From Sulfuriferula sp. (GTDB taxonomy: Bacteria; Pseudomonadota; Gammaproteobacteria; Burkholderiales; Sulfuriferulaceae): a stretch of DNA of 64,000 nt. Positions 41,285-49,804 of the stretch are shown piece by piece. The notes beneath the pieces are model-generated. The model worked only from the letters and a program-made list of their open reading frames with translations. It did no database searches and was not told the origin of the DNA. The DNA lies in NCBI GenBank assembly GCA_031291235.1, contig JARLJL010000015.1:124001-188000 (forward strand). The letters are read 5' to 3'. Both the position numbers and the translations under genes were made by a program. Numbering within the stretch: the first letter of the stretch is position 1; every line of letters begins with the position of its first letter.

Positions 41285-43237
41285 ATGTCGACACCCATCG
41301 ACGGCACGACTTATCCGTTCGATCCGACGGGAAAGTTGGCATCCAATCTGATTACTGGTGAGATGCAAACCTTAGTGCCTGGCACTCAGGGGAGCTTCCA
41401 CTTCATCGTACCGAAGTTGGCACCGTATTTCGTAGATTCGATGAAGGCCACCTTCGAGGACACGGCGGGCAACATTCGGCCTCTGACGATGGGCGTAGAC
41501 TTTGTCTGCACTCACGTCTTTCACGATGCATCGCTGGCTTGCGCTTCACCTATCGCAGGCTCGCTCAGTTTCTATAACTTGCAACTGTCTGGCCAGATTC
41601 AGTTGCAGTATCAAACGCTGGGTGGTATCTGGACGCTCGACATCGATGCAATCCAGACCATTCTTGCGGACCGTTTGCACAATCCGCGCATTACGACCTG
41701 GGAACAGGTGACCGAGCAGCCGGTAACATTCCCGGTGATCGATCACGAGTGGAACCTCGTGGACCTGGTCGGGATGTCAGATGTGTTGGCAGAACTTCAG
41801 AACATCGAAGCAGTGTTGCGTCAGACGGGTTCGTCCGGTTTGGCACAGCACATTGCCGACCACAACAATCCTCACTTTGTGACTGCCACGCAAGTGGGTC
41901 TGGGCAATGTCCAGAACTACGGCGTCGCAGCCAACGCCGACGCTATTGCTGGCGTCTCCACCACGCTGTACATGACGCCTGCGGCCACCGCTGCGGCGAT
42001 CTCATCTTTGCCCTCGCAGGCACTGGCGCAGCACGAAGCAGATCACGGCAACCCGCACGTGGTGACCGCTACCCAAGTCGGTTTGGGTCTGGTGCAGAAC
42101 TATGGCGTCGCCTCCACGGCGGATGCACAAGCTGGTACACGCGACGACGTCTACATGACGCCGTTGAAAGTGGCCACTCAGTTGAACAATGGTTTCGGCC
42201 AAGCACTGGCGAACCACGAAGACAACTTCCAGAATCCTCACCAAGTGAATGCCCATCAGACCGGTGCGTACACCCAAGGGGAAGTGGATGCGCTGCTCAA
42301 CGGGTACATCCCGGCAGGCGGCACGGTGGCGAATGCGCAGATGTTGAACGGTCAAACACCGGCTCAGTTGACGGCATCGATTCTGCAAGGCAACGCAGCT
42401 ACGGCTACGAATGCTTCCGAGTTCGGTGGACAGAACCCGGCAGACTTCACGGCTTCGGTGTTGGCAGGTAATGCAGCAACGGCTTCGAACGCCTTAGCTG
42501 TGTTCGGCTACAACCTCGCTCAGCTGACCGCTGCGATCCTGCAAGGGACCGCTGCGAACGCCCAGCAGTTCGGTAACCAGACTCCGGCGCAATTCACGGC
42601 CAGCGTACTGGAAGGTACCGCTGCGAATGCAGATGCCATCGGTGGTCAAACGCCGACGCAGTTTGCTGCTTCGATCTCGACTCAGGTGCTCACGCAACTG
42701 GAAGCGACGATCGGGACTGTCTGTACCCAGTCGCTGCAAGGTCAACTCGCTGGCGCGGGTCCCTTCTGGATTGAACTCGGTTATGTGCCGTTCCCGGTGA
42801 GCGGTCAGCCATCCCTGCCGGACATGCAGATGTTCGTGTCGGGTGGTGATAGCTACGACAGCACCGCAGGTAGCGGTTTGTATCTGGTGACGTTGTCCTC
42901 GCGTACCCCGACACCGACGCTGAAGGTGATCAACCTGAACGGCGTGAACACGGGTGCTGAGTTTGGCTGGACGCAAGGTCCGAACCCGAACGTTGCCGGT
43001 GAAACGGTATTGTTCCTGTGGATCAAGACGCCGGGCGATGTCAACTTCATGACGTCGACCGAGTTGTCGCAGCAGTCGTTCACCTTCACGAGCAATTCAA
43101 CGCCAGTGACGGTGGCACCAGCGGGCATCACGTATCAAGCCGAAGACGGTTTCGCGCTGATCTCCGATGTGGTGTCACTGATGACCACGCTGCAAGAATC
43201 GATCACCAACGCGACGTCAGGCCTGCCGAGCGCATAA
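41285..43237 (+). CDS. Tail-fibre protein with two repeat families, 650 aa
   Basis: A receptor-binding or fibre-type protein. The N-terminal ~60 residues (YPFDPTGKLASNLITGEMQ...) resemble the start of the next gene's product and probably attach both to the baseplate. Residues ~185-330 hold three copies, 60 residues apart, of a unit with HxxxxxNPHxVxAxQxG. Residues ~350-465 hold about five copies of a 22-27-residue unit with the pattern G-Q-T/N-P-A-x-F/L-T-A-S-V/I-L. The C-terminal ~180 residues look globular. Twelve residues of codon spacing separate it from the next fibre gene. Confidence 0.75.
   Translation: MSTPIDGTTYPFDPTGKLASNLITGEMQTLVPGTQGSFHFIVPKLAPYFVDSMKATFEDTAGNIRPLTMGVDFVCTHVFHDASLACASPIAGSLSFYNLQLSGQIQLQYQTLGGIWTLDIDAIQTILADRLHNPRITTWEQVTEQPVTFPVIDHEWNLVDLVGMSDVLAELQNIEAVLRQTGSSGLAQHIADHNNPHFVTATQVGLGNVQNYGVAANADAIAGVSTTLYMTPAATAAAISSLPSQALAQHEADHGNPHVVTATQVGLGLVQNYGVASTADAQAGTRDDVYMTPLKVATQLNNGFGQALANHEDNFQNPHQVNAHQTGAYTQGEVDALLNGYIPAGGTVANAQMLNGQTPAQLTASILQGNAATATNASEFGGQNPADFTASVLAGNAATASNALAVFGYNLAQLTAAILQGTAANAQQFGNQTPAQFTASVLEGTAANADAIGGQTPTQFAASISTQVLTQLEATIGTVCTQSLQGQLAGAGPFWIELGYVPFPVSGQPSLPDMQMFVSGGDSYDSTAGSGLYLVTLSSRTPTPTLKVINLNGVNTGAEFGWTQGPNPNVAGETVLFLWIKTPGDVNFMTSTELSQQSFTFTSNSTPVTVAPAGITYQAEDGFALISDVVSLMTTLQESITNATSGLPSA
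41840..42675 (+). repeat. Coding repeats in the tail-fibre gene
   Basis: Two tandem families: three 180-nt units around NPHxVxAxQ (41848, 42028, 42208) and about five 66-80-nt units with GQTPAQxTAS between ~42342 and 42675. Two further NPHKxTAAQVGAYTTAQSDAN units lie in the next gene near 43890 and 44040. Such repeats build fibre shafts and favour length variation by recombination. Confidence 0.75.
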
Positions 43238-43258
43238 CCAGGATAACGGAGTTAGAAG

Positions 43259-44905
43259 ATGAATCCTCCAGTGATTCGTTACCCGCTCGACCTGACCGGT
43301 GTGAATCCGAACAACCTCGTCTCCGGGGAAGTTCAGACCATGCCGGCCCGGCAGATTCGGGTAGTAGGTCCGAACTACGGGCCGTTTTACACCCAGGGAT
43401 TGATCGTTACCGATATGGCGACGAATCTTCCCCTGACACCGGACCAGTATTACCCGGCGCAGTTGAACACCATGCCGACCTTGCAGTCGGGCTTGGAAGT
43501 GTGTTCGATCATCATGATCACGGACCCGACAGTGTCGGCGAACGTGTCGCTTCAGTATCAGGTTGTGGGCGGCGAATACAGCGCTTCGGTGACTGCGATC
43601 GTCGAACAGATTTACAACCTGAATCTGGATGATCGTCCTGCTGCTTGGCCCGCCATCATCGGCAAGCCGAATGCGTTCAATCCGTCGGCTCACTTGCACG
43701 ATGAAGGTGATCTGTTCGGTTTCGAGTACTGGGTAGAAGCACTGAACCGGATCGCTTCGGCGATTCTGTTGGGTGATGAAGCATCTCACGATGCAATCTA
43801 CAAGTATATCGACACCGCGATTGCCGCTGTGCAGGGTCAGACCTCAGCATTGCAAGCGCAGTTGAACGCTCACTTGGCGGACTTCGGTAATCCGCACAAG
43901 ACCACGGCAGCGCAAGTGGGAGCGTACACGACTGCGCAAAGCGACGCTAATCTGAGTGCAGCAGTGCTGACGTTGAACAATTCGATCAACGCGGTGAACG
44001 CGGCTCTCACGGCGCATGAGAACGACTTCAGCAACCCGCACAAGGTGACAGCGGCGCAGGTCGGTGCTTACACCACGGCACAGTCGGATGCGAATCTCGC
44101 AGCAGCTATCAATGCAGCGAAGCTTCCGTTCACGCCGGTGCAGCAAGGTGGCGGTGCCAGCCAGTTGACCAACAAAGTCTACGCGGGCTGGGATGGTGCA
44201 CGCGTGCGTCTGCAAGTGGATGCAACCGATTTGGGTGGTATCATCGTGTCGAGCGAGTTGACGGCGAATGTCAATACGTTGAATGCGGCGATCAGCCAGA
44301 CGTACACCAACTCGGTGAACTACACGAACGCAACCGCGACGAACCTGCAAAACAACATCAACACCAAGGCTCCGGCAAATCCGGGCAATGGCGGCTATCT
44401 GTACGTGTCGGCAGGTCAAACGGCTACGCTGGGCGACATCCACGCAAACGGCACGATCTATTGCGCGAATGACATCTGGGCGTTCTACTCGGATGAACGG
44501 CTGAAAGAAAACATCATGTCTATCAAGGGCGCGTTGGCGAAGTTGCACCAGATCACCGGTGTGACGTATAACCACAACGAGCATGCGAGAGGCATTGTGC
44601 CCAACGTCGACACCTCGAAGCGCTTCATGGGCTTCTTGGCGGGTCAAGTGCAGAAGGTTGCACCGGAGATCGTCGGCTTGGCATCGTTCGACCGGGGTGA
44701 AGACGGCATGTCGAAGTCGGGTGAAAATTACCTGACGCTCCAGTACGAGAAGATGACGGCACTCATCACCGAAGCAGTCAAGGAAGTTGACTTGAAGCTC
44801 GACGGTGTGATCCGTGGTTTGAAGCGTGCTGGCTTGGGTTCGTACATGCCGGTGGAAGACGTGGAGTTCAGCGAATCGGGACAATACGAACTGATTCCGG
44901 CCTAA
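43259..44905 (+). CDS. Tail-fibre/tailspike protein with C-terminal S74 intramolecular chaperone
   Basis: The N-terminus (YPLDLTGVNPNNLVSGEVQT) parallels that of the preceding fibre protein. Residues ~200-280 have two NPHKxTAAQVGAYTTAQSDAN repeats. Near residue 410 begins YSDERLKENIMSIKGALAKL, the hallmark of peptidase S74 chaperone domains, where Ser and Lys of SDERLK form the self-cleaving dyad. Such a domain directs trimerisation and is then released. The ~125 residues that follow are normal for it. The ATG follows ACGGAG. Expected to be a host-recognition component. Confidence 0.83.
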   Translation: MNPPVIRYPLDLTGVNPNNLVSGEVQTMPARQIRVVGPNYGPFYTQGLIVTDMATNLPLTPDQYYPAQLNTMPTLQSGLEVCSIIMITDPTVSANVSLQYQVVGGEYSASVTAIVEQIYNLNLDDRPAAWPAIIGKPNAFNPSAHLHDEGDLFGFEYWVEALNRIASAILLGDEASHDAIYKYIDTAIAAVQGQTSALQAQLNAHLADFGNPHKTTAAQVGAYTTAQSDANLSAAVLTLNNSINAVNAALTAHENDFSNPHKVTAAQVGAYTTAQSDANLAAAINAAKLPFTPVQQGGGASQLTNKVYAGWDGARVRLQVDATDLGGIIVSSELTANVNTLNAAISQTYTNSVNYTNATATNLQNNINTKAPANPGNGGYLYVSAGQTATLGDIHANGTIYCANDIWAFYSDERLKENIMSIKGALAKLHQITGVTYNHNEHARGIVPNVDTSKRFMGFLAGQVQKVAPEIVGLASFDRGEDGMSKSGENYLTLQYEKMTALITEAVKEVDLKLDGVIRGLKRAGLGSYMPVEDVEFSESGQYELIPA

Positions 44906-44917
44906 AGGAGAGCAGTC

Positions 44918-45475
44918 ATGACGATGCAAACCTCAGGACCGATTAGTATCGGACAAGCTCGGAACGAGTGCGGGCTGGGCAATCCGATCAATGCTGGGAA
45001 CGGGACGTTGCAGAAGTTGGCTGGCGATAGCGGCACTTTGCGGTGGAGCGACTGGTACGGGAAGAGCAATCTTCCTGACATCATCAACCAGACAGTGGTT
45101 ACGGCCTCCTGTTACGTTGACCGGATTAACGAGGTGCAGTTCAATCTTCGTACCGGCGCTTACTCGCTGATCGTTGCCAATGGCGACCACGGTCCTCACT
45201 TGTCGTGGGCGAACGTCTTCCCGCCGGCTCAGATTCAGGCTTACGCCAGCTGGACCTGTTCGCTTCAGTACTTGGGCGGTAGTCACCGGATGAACATCTG
45301 GGTGATGCAACAGCCGAACCCGAGTAACGACTACACGGTTATCATTCGTTGGGATGACCAAGGTAGCGACAACGCCCAAGGTAGCCTACCGGGTAACCTT
45401 CCGGCTGACGGTGAAAACCAGAACGGTGCAACGGACGCAGCTGTCACGGTGCTCCTGACCTGTACCAAGCCATAG
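44918..45475 (+). CDS. Small tail-tip/fibre-associated protein, 185 aa
   Basis: It begins MTMQTSGPISIGQARNECGL and contains LRWSDWYGKSN, a layout I associate with short phage tail proteins encoded after fibre genes. The rest is beta-rich. It starts behind AAAGGAG, 12 bases after the S74 fibre gene, and is part of that transcription unit, ending at a hairpin with a T-rich run. Exact function unknown. Confidence 0.65.
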   Translation: MTMQTSGPISIGQARNECGLGNPINAGNGTLQKLAGDSGTLRWSDWYGKSNLPDIINQTVVTASCYVDRINEVQFNLRTGAYSLIVANGDHGPHLSWANVFPPAQIQAYASWTCSLQYLGGSHRMNIWVMQQPNPSNDYTVIIRWDDQGSDNAQGSLPGNLPADGENQNGATDAAVTVLLTCTKP

Positions 45476-45481
45476 CCTTGT

Positions 45482-45534
45482 GTCTCCTCTTTTGCCTGCG
45501 GGTCGAAGGGGAGACTCCTCTTTTTCTTTTATGC
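45482..45534 (+). terminator. Terminator followed by TATGC
   Basis: GTCTCC (45482-45487) pairs with GGAGAC (45510-45515) around a large loop, then TCCTCTTTTTCTTTT and TATGC at 45530-45534, nine bases before the next start. It parallels the arrangement at 18647-18703. Confidence 0.7.
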
Positions 45535-45542
45535 TGCCAATT

Positions 45543-46160
45543 ATGGACACCCGCAAACCACACAACTTCCCTGGTACCTCCGAGCAGTTCGTTCGCGATC
45601 TGGTGTTTCTCAATAACGGCTTTCATTTACCAGCCAATGCAGAGTTCGGCACCCCGAGGCATTATCCGCCCCTACAGTACGATCCTTTGCAGAATGATAC
45701 CCTACTGAGGGTCTACCTTCAGCGGACCCGCTGTCAGCCTGTAGGAGGCCACAGGACGCTACGTTACAAGCGTCTGGACTTCGCCAACCTCACAAGCTGG
45801 CCAGGATTGGAAATTGACCTGCCGATTGCCCTGTATTCGCTCTCGGAGATCCTGCCGAAGATCAATGCGCTGTACCGTACCAATCTGGCACTTACTGACA
45901 TTGTCGACGCTGCATTTGAACCGATGCAGTACCCGGTGATGATGGTAGCGAACCCGAACTCGTTGGCTTGGCAGGGCCAAGTCAGAATTCCCGTGTGCTT
46001 CAATCTGGCAGAAGCCACACCTAACCAACACCTCGTTGGGTTTGAGCGTGAAGAGGTTAGTCTCACCTCGGTTACGCCGGTGACTGACCTGATGGGTTTC
46101 GATCATGCAGATATGGTCAACGTGAACGATTTGCATGGCTTCAGAGAGTTTGCTGGTTAA
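45543..46160 (+). CDS. Uncharacterised phage protein, 205 aa
   Basis: I start it at 45543 (MDTRKPHNFPGTSEQFVRDL); the longer frame from a GTG at 45480 runs through a terminator. No clear ribosome site is visible. The protein is soluble and mixed in structure, with a Pro-rich early part and no recognised motif. It follows the fibre cluster and ends at a two-layer terminator. Confidence 0.62.
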   Translation: MDTRKPHNFPGTSEQFVRDLVFLNNGFHLPANAEFGTPRHYPPLQYDPLQNDTLLRVYLQRTRCQPVGGHRTLRYKRLDFANLTSWPGLEIDLPIALYSLSEILPKINALYRTNLALTDIVDAAFEPMQYPVMMVANPNSLAWQGQVRIPVCFNLAEATPNQHLVGFEREEVSLTSVTPVTDLMGFDHADMVNVNDLHGFREFAG

Positions 46161-46161
46161 C

Positions 46162-46198
46162 GGCATACAGCCCAGGGGAAATCCCTGGGCCAATATGC
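46162..46198. terminator. Two-layer bidirectional terminator
   Basis: GCCCAGGG (46170-46177) pairs with CCCTGGGC (46183-46190), with GGCATA (46162-46167) and TATGC (46194-46198) outside. It is almost the same sequence as the element at 20799-20836. Confidence 0.86.
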
Positions 46199-46205
46199 TG
46201 TCGCT

Positions 46206-46835
46206 TTACTTCGCGTTCGGATGGACCGCTACCCAAACCTTCTTGTACAGATTGTTGACAATCTTCTCATCTTCCGGTGTCCGACTACCGTAGGGTTTCA
46301 TGATGACCTGCGACACTTCAAACGGGAACTCAGGAATCGGGTCACGTTTGTTGTGCACTTCAAAGTCAATCTTCACCCATTCGTGGTAGCGCTGGCCTTT
46401 GACGTTGTAACCCTGATGGCGAGCGATCTGTGCTTCGGGGGTTAGAAAGCAATCCACTTCGAAGACACGATCACTGCCGGGAACCGGGAAGAAGTATCGA
46501 TCCTTGATCTGTCCATCGGAAGACAAACGACGGAACGCTTTGAACATGTCTTCCGTGATAGTCGTTTCCACTTCATCGGAATCCGTCTTGTTCTTGATGG
46601 CCGACTCGTAAACCGGTACGCCATCAAAACCCTGCACGGTCTTACGCACCCGCACTAAGCCCCGTGAACCGTCTGGTGCTTTGTCGACACGAATGACCCA
46701 CTGTTCCTGTTGCTCCCAGCGTTGGTCGTATAAGACTTGCGGGTTGGCAAGAATCGCGTAGAAGTCGTGTTCCGGTTCCTTGTGCAGCTGTCCATTTGCT
46801 TCGGCTTCCAAAGCGATTTGCCACGCACGAGACAT
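46206..46835 (-). CDS. CYTH-like (triphosphate tunnel) protein, 209 aa
   Basis: The order of charged strands resembles CYTH triphosphatases. EPEHDF (20-25) stands where the family has ExExKF; WVIRV and RVRK (61-65) supply basic strands; SAIKNK (78-83); EVETTI (88-93); KDRYFF (111-116); VFEVDCF (124-130); WVKIDFEV (153-160). CYTH enzymes bind triphosphates and metals inside a beta barrel and act on thiamine triphosphate, inorganic triphosphate or RNA 5' ends. The first signature is imperfect (no Lys at its fifth position). It heads a unit just before the lysis genes. The substrate cannot be told. Confidence 0.55.
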   Translation of the reverse strand: MSRAWQIALEAEANGQLHKEPEHDFYAILANPQVLYDQRWEQQEQWVIRVDKAPDGSRGLVRVRKTVQGFDGVPVYESAIKNKTDSDEVETTITEDMFKAFRRLSSDGQIKDRYFFPVPGSDRVFEVDCFLTPEAQIARHQGYNVKGQRYHEWVKIDFEVHNKRDPIPEFPFEVSQVIMKPYGSRTPEDEKIVNNLYKKVWVAVHPNAK

Positions 46836-46849
46836 GTTCCACTCCGTTG

Positions 46850-47308
46850 TTATTTCTCCCAGATGAGTCCGGCGATCTCGCCTGCAAACTCCAGGAAGGT
46901 ACTGAGAACCTCATTGCTCGGCAGTCTGCCAGAACGCACCGCGATGGTGGTCACCGAGCCAATGAACAGAACCACCACGGTAATCGAGACGTAGATGAAG
47001 GACTTGATGGCAAAAGTCTTGAGCTTACGCTCTTCAATCTGGTCAGCCGATTCCCGTGGCACAATTCGCTTACACTTCTCCAGATAATCGGACAGCATGA
47101 TCACCTGGTCCTCGATTTCGAGTTTCTCGATGCCCGCTTTGAGGTCGGCCCCGGTGGAGAGTTCCGTCAAGTTCGGTGCGTTGTCGTTGTGGAGCGCCTT
47201 CGCTGTGTACTCACTGATGAGGTGGCGCAGCGGAGTCGCTCCTTCTTTGTGATCAGACAACAAGCGAGTGTCAGAAACACCATCGAGCACTGATCGCAGT
47301 AAATCCAC
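46850..47308 (-). CDS. Membrane protein, candidate holin, GTG start
   Basis: It starts with GTG at 47308 behind AGGAGC. A soluble N-terminal part of ~100 residues is followed by a strong hydrophobic segment at about 103-125 (SFIYVSITVVVLFIGSVTTI) and a shorter hydrophobic end. It sits directly downstream of the spanin-like genes, which makes a holin or pinholin role plausible, though a large soluble N-terminus with one clear span is not the classic holin shape. Confidence 0.6.
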   Translation of the reverse strand: MDLLRSVLDGVSDTRLLSDHKEGATPLRHLISEYTAKALHNDNAPNLTELSTGADLKAGIEKLEIEDQVIMLSDYLEKCKRIVPRESADQIEERKLKTFAIKSFIYVSITVVVLFIGSVTTIAVRSGRLPSNEVLSTFLEFAGEIAGLIWEK

Positions 47309-47317
47309 GGTACGCTC

Positions 47318-47710
47318 CTATTTTGCCGGAGTGACTGCGGATACCCCCGAAGCCGACACCGGAACCGCAGGCGACTGTCCAACCCAGACCGAGTTCGGGT
47401 CCGGCTGATAGAGCTTGATGTTCAAGTCTTGCCAGCTATTGGCTTGGTCGATCTTGTCGTTGCAGTTTTTGATGTTGAGCATCTGTGCTGCATCGTTCGC
47501 ACGCAGAAGCTGTTCGCGCGTTTGCGGATCAGCATTCGTGTACACCGACGGGCTCGGAGGAGGCGTGATCGCGCAGTGCGTGAGCATGCTCTTCGGCAGC
47601 GTGATGATCACGTTCTGGTACTTCGTAATCGCAGTGGGTGTGGGTGCAGTCCCACACGCAACCAATGCCGCGCACAGCGCGACAGAGGCCAGTTTATTGA
47701 AATGCTTCAT
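47318..47710 (-). CDS. o-spanin-like lipoprotein (Rz1 equivalent)
   Basis: A lipoprotein signal MKHFNKLASVALCAALVAC with lipobox LVAC gives a lipidated Cys19. The mature part holds ITPPPSPSVYTNAD, a proline-rich outer-membrane linker, and paired Cys residues typical of Rz1/LysC-type o-spanins. It follows the i-spanin-like gene by 33 bases. Together they would fuse inner and outer membranes at the end of lysis. The ATG follows GAGGAAT. Confidence 0.75.
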   Translation of the reverse strand: MKHFNKLASVALCAALVACGTAPTPTAITKYQNVIITLPKSMLTHCAITPPPSPSVYTNADPQTREQLLRANDAAQMLNIKNCNDKIDQANSWQDLNIKLYQPDPNSVWVGQSPAVPVSASGVSAVTPAK

Positions 47711-47743
47711 TGGTCATTCCTCGTATCGCGCTTGAGTCGTCAG

Positions 47744-48262
47744 TTAAGGAGTGGAGGCCGGTGCCGGTGCTGCTGCACACTGGGCTACACTATCGGGCGT
47801 CGTATTACAAAACGTCGTCCAAAGGCTATCAATTTGTACCTTACTGATCGCTGTAGCTTTGGCCGCTTGCGCCACTTGCGCTTGGGTCACGGCAGCCTGT
47901 ACTTGTGGAGCAATGTTCGCCGGTGGTGCTGGCGGCACATACTGCTGGTTAATCACGTCGATCTGCTTATCGGTGTTCTGTTCCACCCCGGTTTGCGTCG
48001 TCGTGTTGGCCTGCACAGCCGAAGCCGTGTTGGTCGTCGCTGCGTCGGTAATCGCAGCGGTTTGCTGCTGGTTCTGGATCGTCACCGCTGCGTTGGATGC
48101 AGCTGCACCCTGCTCAGCAATCACGTTCTTGTCTGCGCCGGTTTGCTGCTGGAGCGTACCGACTTCCTTGTGCTGGTAGTACAACACACCAACCACGATT
48201 AGGATGACAGCGAGGATAGCCCCGCCGATTGCCAGTTTGATTCCTGTGGTAATTTCACCCAC
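47744..48262 (-). CDS. i-spanin-like protein (Rz equivalent), GTG start
   Basis: An N-terminal membrane span (LAIGGAILAVILIVVGVLYY, about residues 9-28) precedes a Gln/Ala/Thr-rich helical periplasmic arm and an end segment ISKVQIDSLWTTFC, which matches the LW..[YF]C ending seen in Rz-type proteins. It starts with GTG at 48262, overlapping the RuvC-like stop by eight bases, so the lysis genes are coupled to a nuclease gene. Confidence 0.75.
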   Translation of the reverse strand: MGEITTGIKLAIGGAILAVILIVVGVLYYQHKEVGTLQQQTGADKNVIAEQGAAASNAAVTIQNQQQTAAITDAATTNTASAVQANTTTQTGVEQNTDKQIDVINQQYVPPAPPANIAPQVQAAVTQAQVAQAAKATAISKVQIDSLWTTFCNTTPDSVAQCAAAPAPASTP

Positions 48263-48848
48263 GATGCCACCCCGCTTTCATTAAAGCTACGATCATCTGG
48301 AAGTAGGCATAGCCAACTGCTAATGAGTCGATGGAGTGTTCGTCTAGTGCAGCCAAAGGAATCTTGCCCGCATAATTCAAATCCGCCAACCGGAGTACGC
48401 AATCGCGTACCGCAAACTTATCAGCATTGCCTTTTGCCCCTACCGCATTTTTCACTGAGGGAGGATCGATGTACTGAATCTCCAGCAGTGGGTTGTGTTC
48501 AAAAACAGCCAGTCTTAATGCGTACACGATTTCCGTCAACGCGCCGTACGCTTGAGGGTGAGCACGGCTGAAGAACGGTGACTCGCACGCGATATACGCC
48601 GGATCAACGACATTCAGAATTCGAGTGAGATTGCGACAATGGCCATGAATCCGACTGAACCGACCACCGTGCAATTCCTCAACCCACTCGACTGCTAACT
48701 TCGACCCCTTGAACGTCTTCGCCTCGGAACCATGAATGACGAGTCGTTCCACATCGAACTCGACACACGCAATTCCGAGGGTCTCAGTACCAGGGTCTAT
48801 GCTGAGGATCGACGCATACGGACTGCCATCGTTAGGCATGATCAGCAT
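48255..48848 (-). CDS. RuvC-like Holliday junction resolvase
   Basis: I start it at 48848 (MLIMPNDGSPYAS) behind AAGGAG. The RuvC fold is clear: ILSIDPGTETLGIACVE with D18, AYIACESPFF with E89, and ALDEHSIDSLAVGYAY with D174. His171 stands at the position of E. coli D138; some RuvC proteins (such as Thermus) use His there. It would resolve branched DNA before packaging. At 197 aa it is close to the bacterial length. It lies downstream of a tail gene and is coupled to the i-spanin-like gene. Confidence 0.88.
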   Translation of the reverse strand: MLIMPNDGSPYASILSIDPGTETLGIACVEFDVERLVIHGSEAKTFKGSKLAVEWVEELHGGRFSRIHGHCRNLTRILNVVDPAYIACESPFFSRAHPQAYGALTEIVYALRLAVFEHNPLLEIQYIDPPSVKNAVGAKGNADKFAVRDCVLRLADLNYAGKIPLAALDEHSIDSLAVGYAYFQMIVALMKAGWHRG

Positions 48849-48859
48849 GCGAATACTCC

Positions 48860-49732
48860 TTACGGACTTGTCGTGACCGTGGTGGTCCCGTTCAAGTTGA
48901 GCAACGGCTCGGTGGCACCCACGTCCAGCAGGATGTCCAGACCGTTGTTCAGGAAGTTCGCCAACGCGAACGCTTCCACAAACGTCATCACTTGCGACGC
49001 AATGACTTCGAGGAAGTTGAACGTCGTGTTGCCCGGACCCGGCACCGTTACGTTCTGATCCACACCCGAGCACAGCAGCACTTCGGAGATGATCGCTGCA
49101 CGCGGATCACCGAACATCACGTTCGCGACGTTGATGAGTTCCTGACAATCCGAAGCGGAGAGCGACAGATCGACACGAGCATCAGCCGACACGTAAGCGC
49201 CGGTGACCAAGTTAATCCCCGTCGGTGACAGATCGGGCGGCGTCGGGTTCAGGTTCGAGGAGTCCGGCACGAATTCCGTGCTGGTCCACGTACCATCGGC
49301 GTTCTGCGTCTTGTACTGCATGTCGACCGTCACGCCCGTGAAGTCGATCCGTTTCAGGTAGTAGGCCACGTACTGCTGACCCTGCCACGTCTCGAAACGC
49401 CGCAGACCGTAGTTCGCCCGTTGCACAGGCGTCAGGTCATTGGCGACCAGTCGTAGCACAAACGGAATCGGCTTGAAGGCCGCTGCGTCCGTAGTACGAT
49501 GCTGGATCGGTTCAGGCTTCGGGATCATGTCCGACCCGACCGTGAACGTGTGGCCGCCGTTGCCCAACGAGTAGTAACGCGCTCGCGGCGGATTGTCAAT
49601 GGTTGGCAGGACTCCCGCCTGGATCGAGAACCGTTCGTTCAGGGTCGAGTTCGGTTTAATGGGAATCGGCAGATTCAAATACAGCCCGGACTGCAATGCA
49701 GAGCAGTAGACCGTACGCGTCATTTGTTCCAT
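48860..49732 (-). CDS. Tail/baseplate structural protein candidate, 290 aa
   Basis: A beta-rich protein (MEQMTRTVYCSALQSGLYLN...) with a helical segment at about 235-265 and a Thr-rich end (NLNGTTTVTTSP). It follows the 783-aa gene on the same strand; the spacer has TATG on the minus strand at 49789-49786 and a small hairpin CCAATC/GATTGG. No enzymatic motif. A baseplate role is inferred from neighbours. Confidence 0.63.
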   Translation of the reverse strand: MEQMTRTVYCSALQSGLYLNLPIPIKPNSTLNERFSIQAGVLPTIDNPPRARYYSLGNGGHTFTVGSDMIPKPEPIQHRTTDAAAFKPIPFVLRLVANDLTPVQRANYGLRRFETWQGQQYVAYYLKRIDFTGVTVDMQYKTQNADGTWTSTEFVPDSSNLNPTPPDLSPTGINLVTGAYVSADARVDLSLSASDCQELINVANVMFGDPRAAIISEVLLCSGVDQNVTVPGPGNTTFNFLEVIASQVMTFVEAFALANFLNNGLDILLDVGATEPLLNLNGTTTVTTSP

Positions 49733-49804
49733 GGAAAATCCTGTTATTTAATCACCAATCAGCCCAATCACGAGATTGGAACTTTCATATCAAACACGAA
49801 AACT

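Noticed and set aside
45480-45542. GTG start giving a 226-aa version of the 205-aa protein
   Set aside because: This stretch contains the terminator of the previous gene and the extra residues look random.
48849-49073. N-terminal extension of the RuvC-like protein
   Set aside because: It overlaps the preceding tail gene in another frame; the ATG at 48848 has a perfect ribosome site and fits RuvC length.
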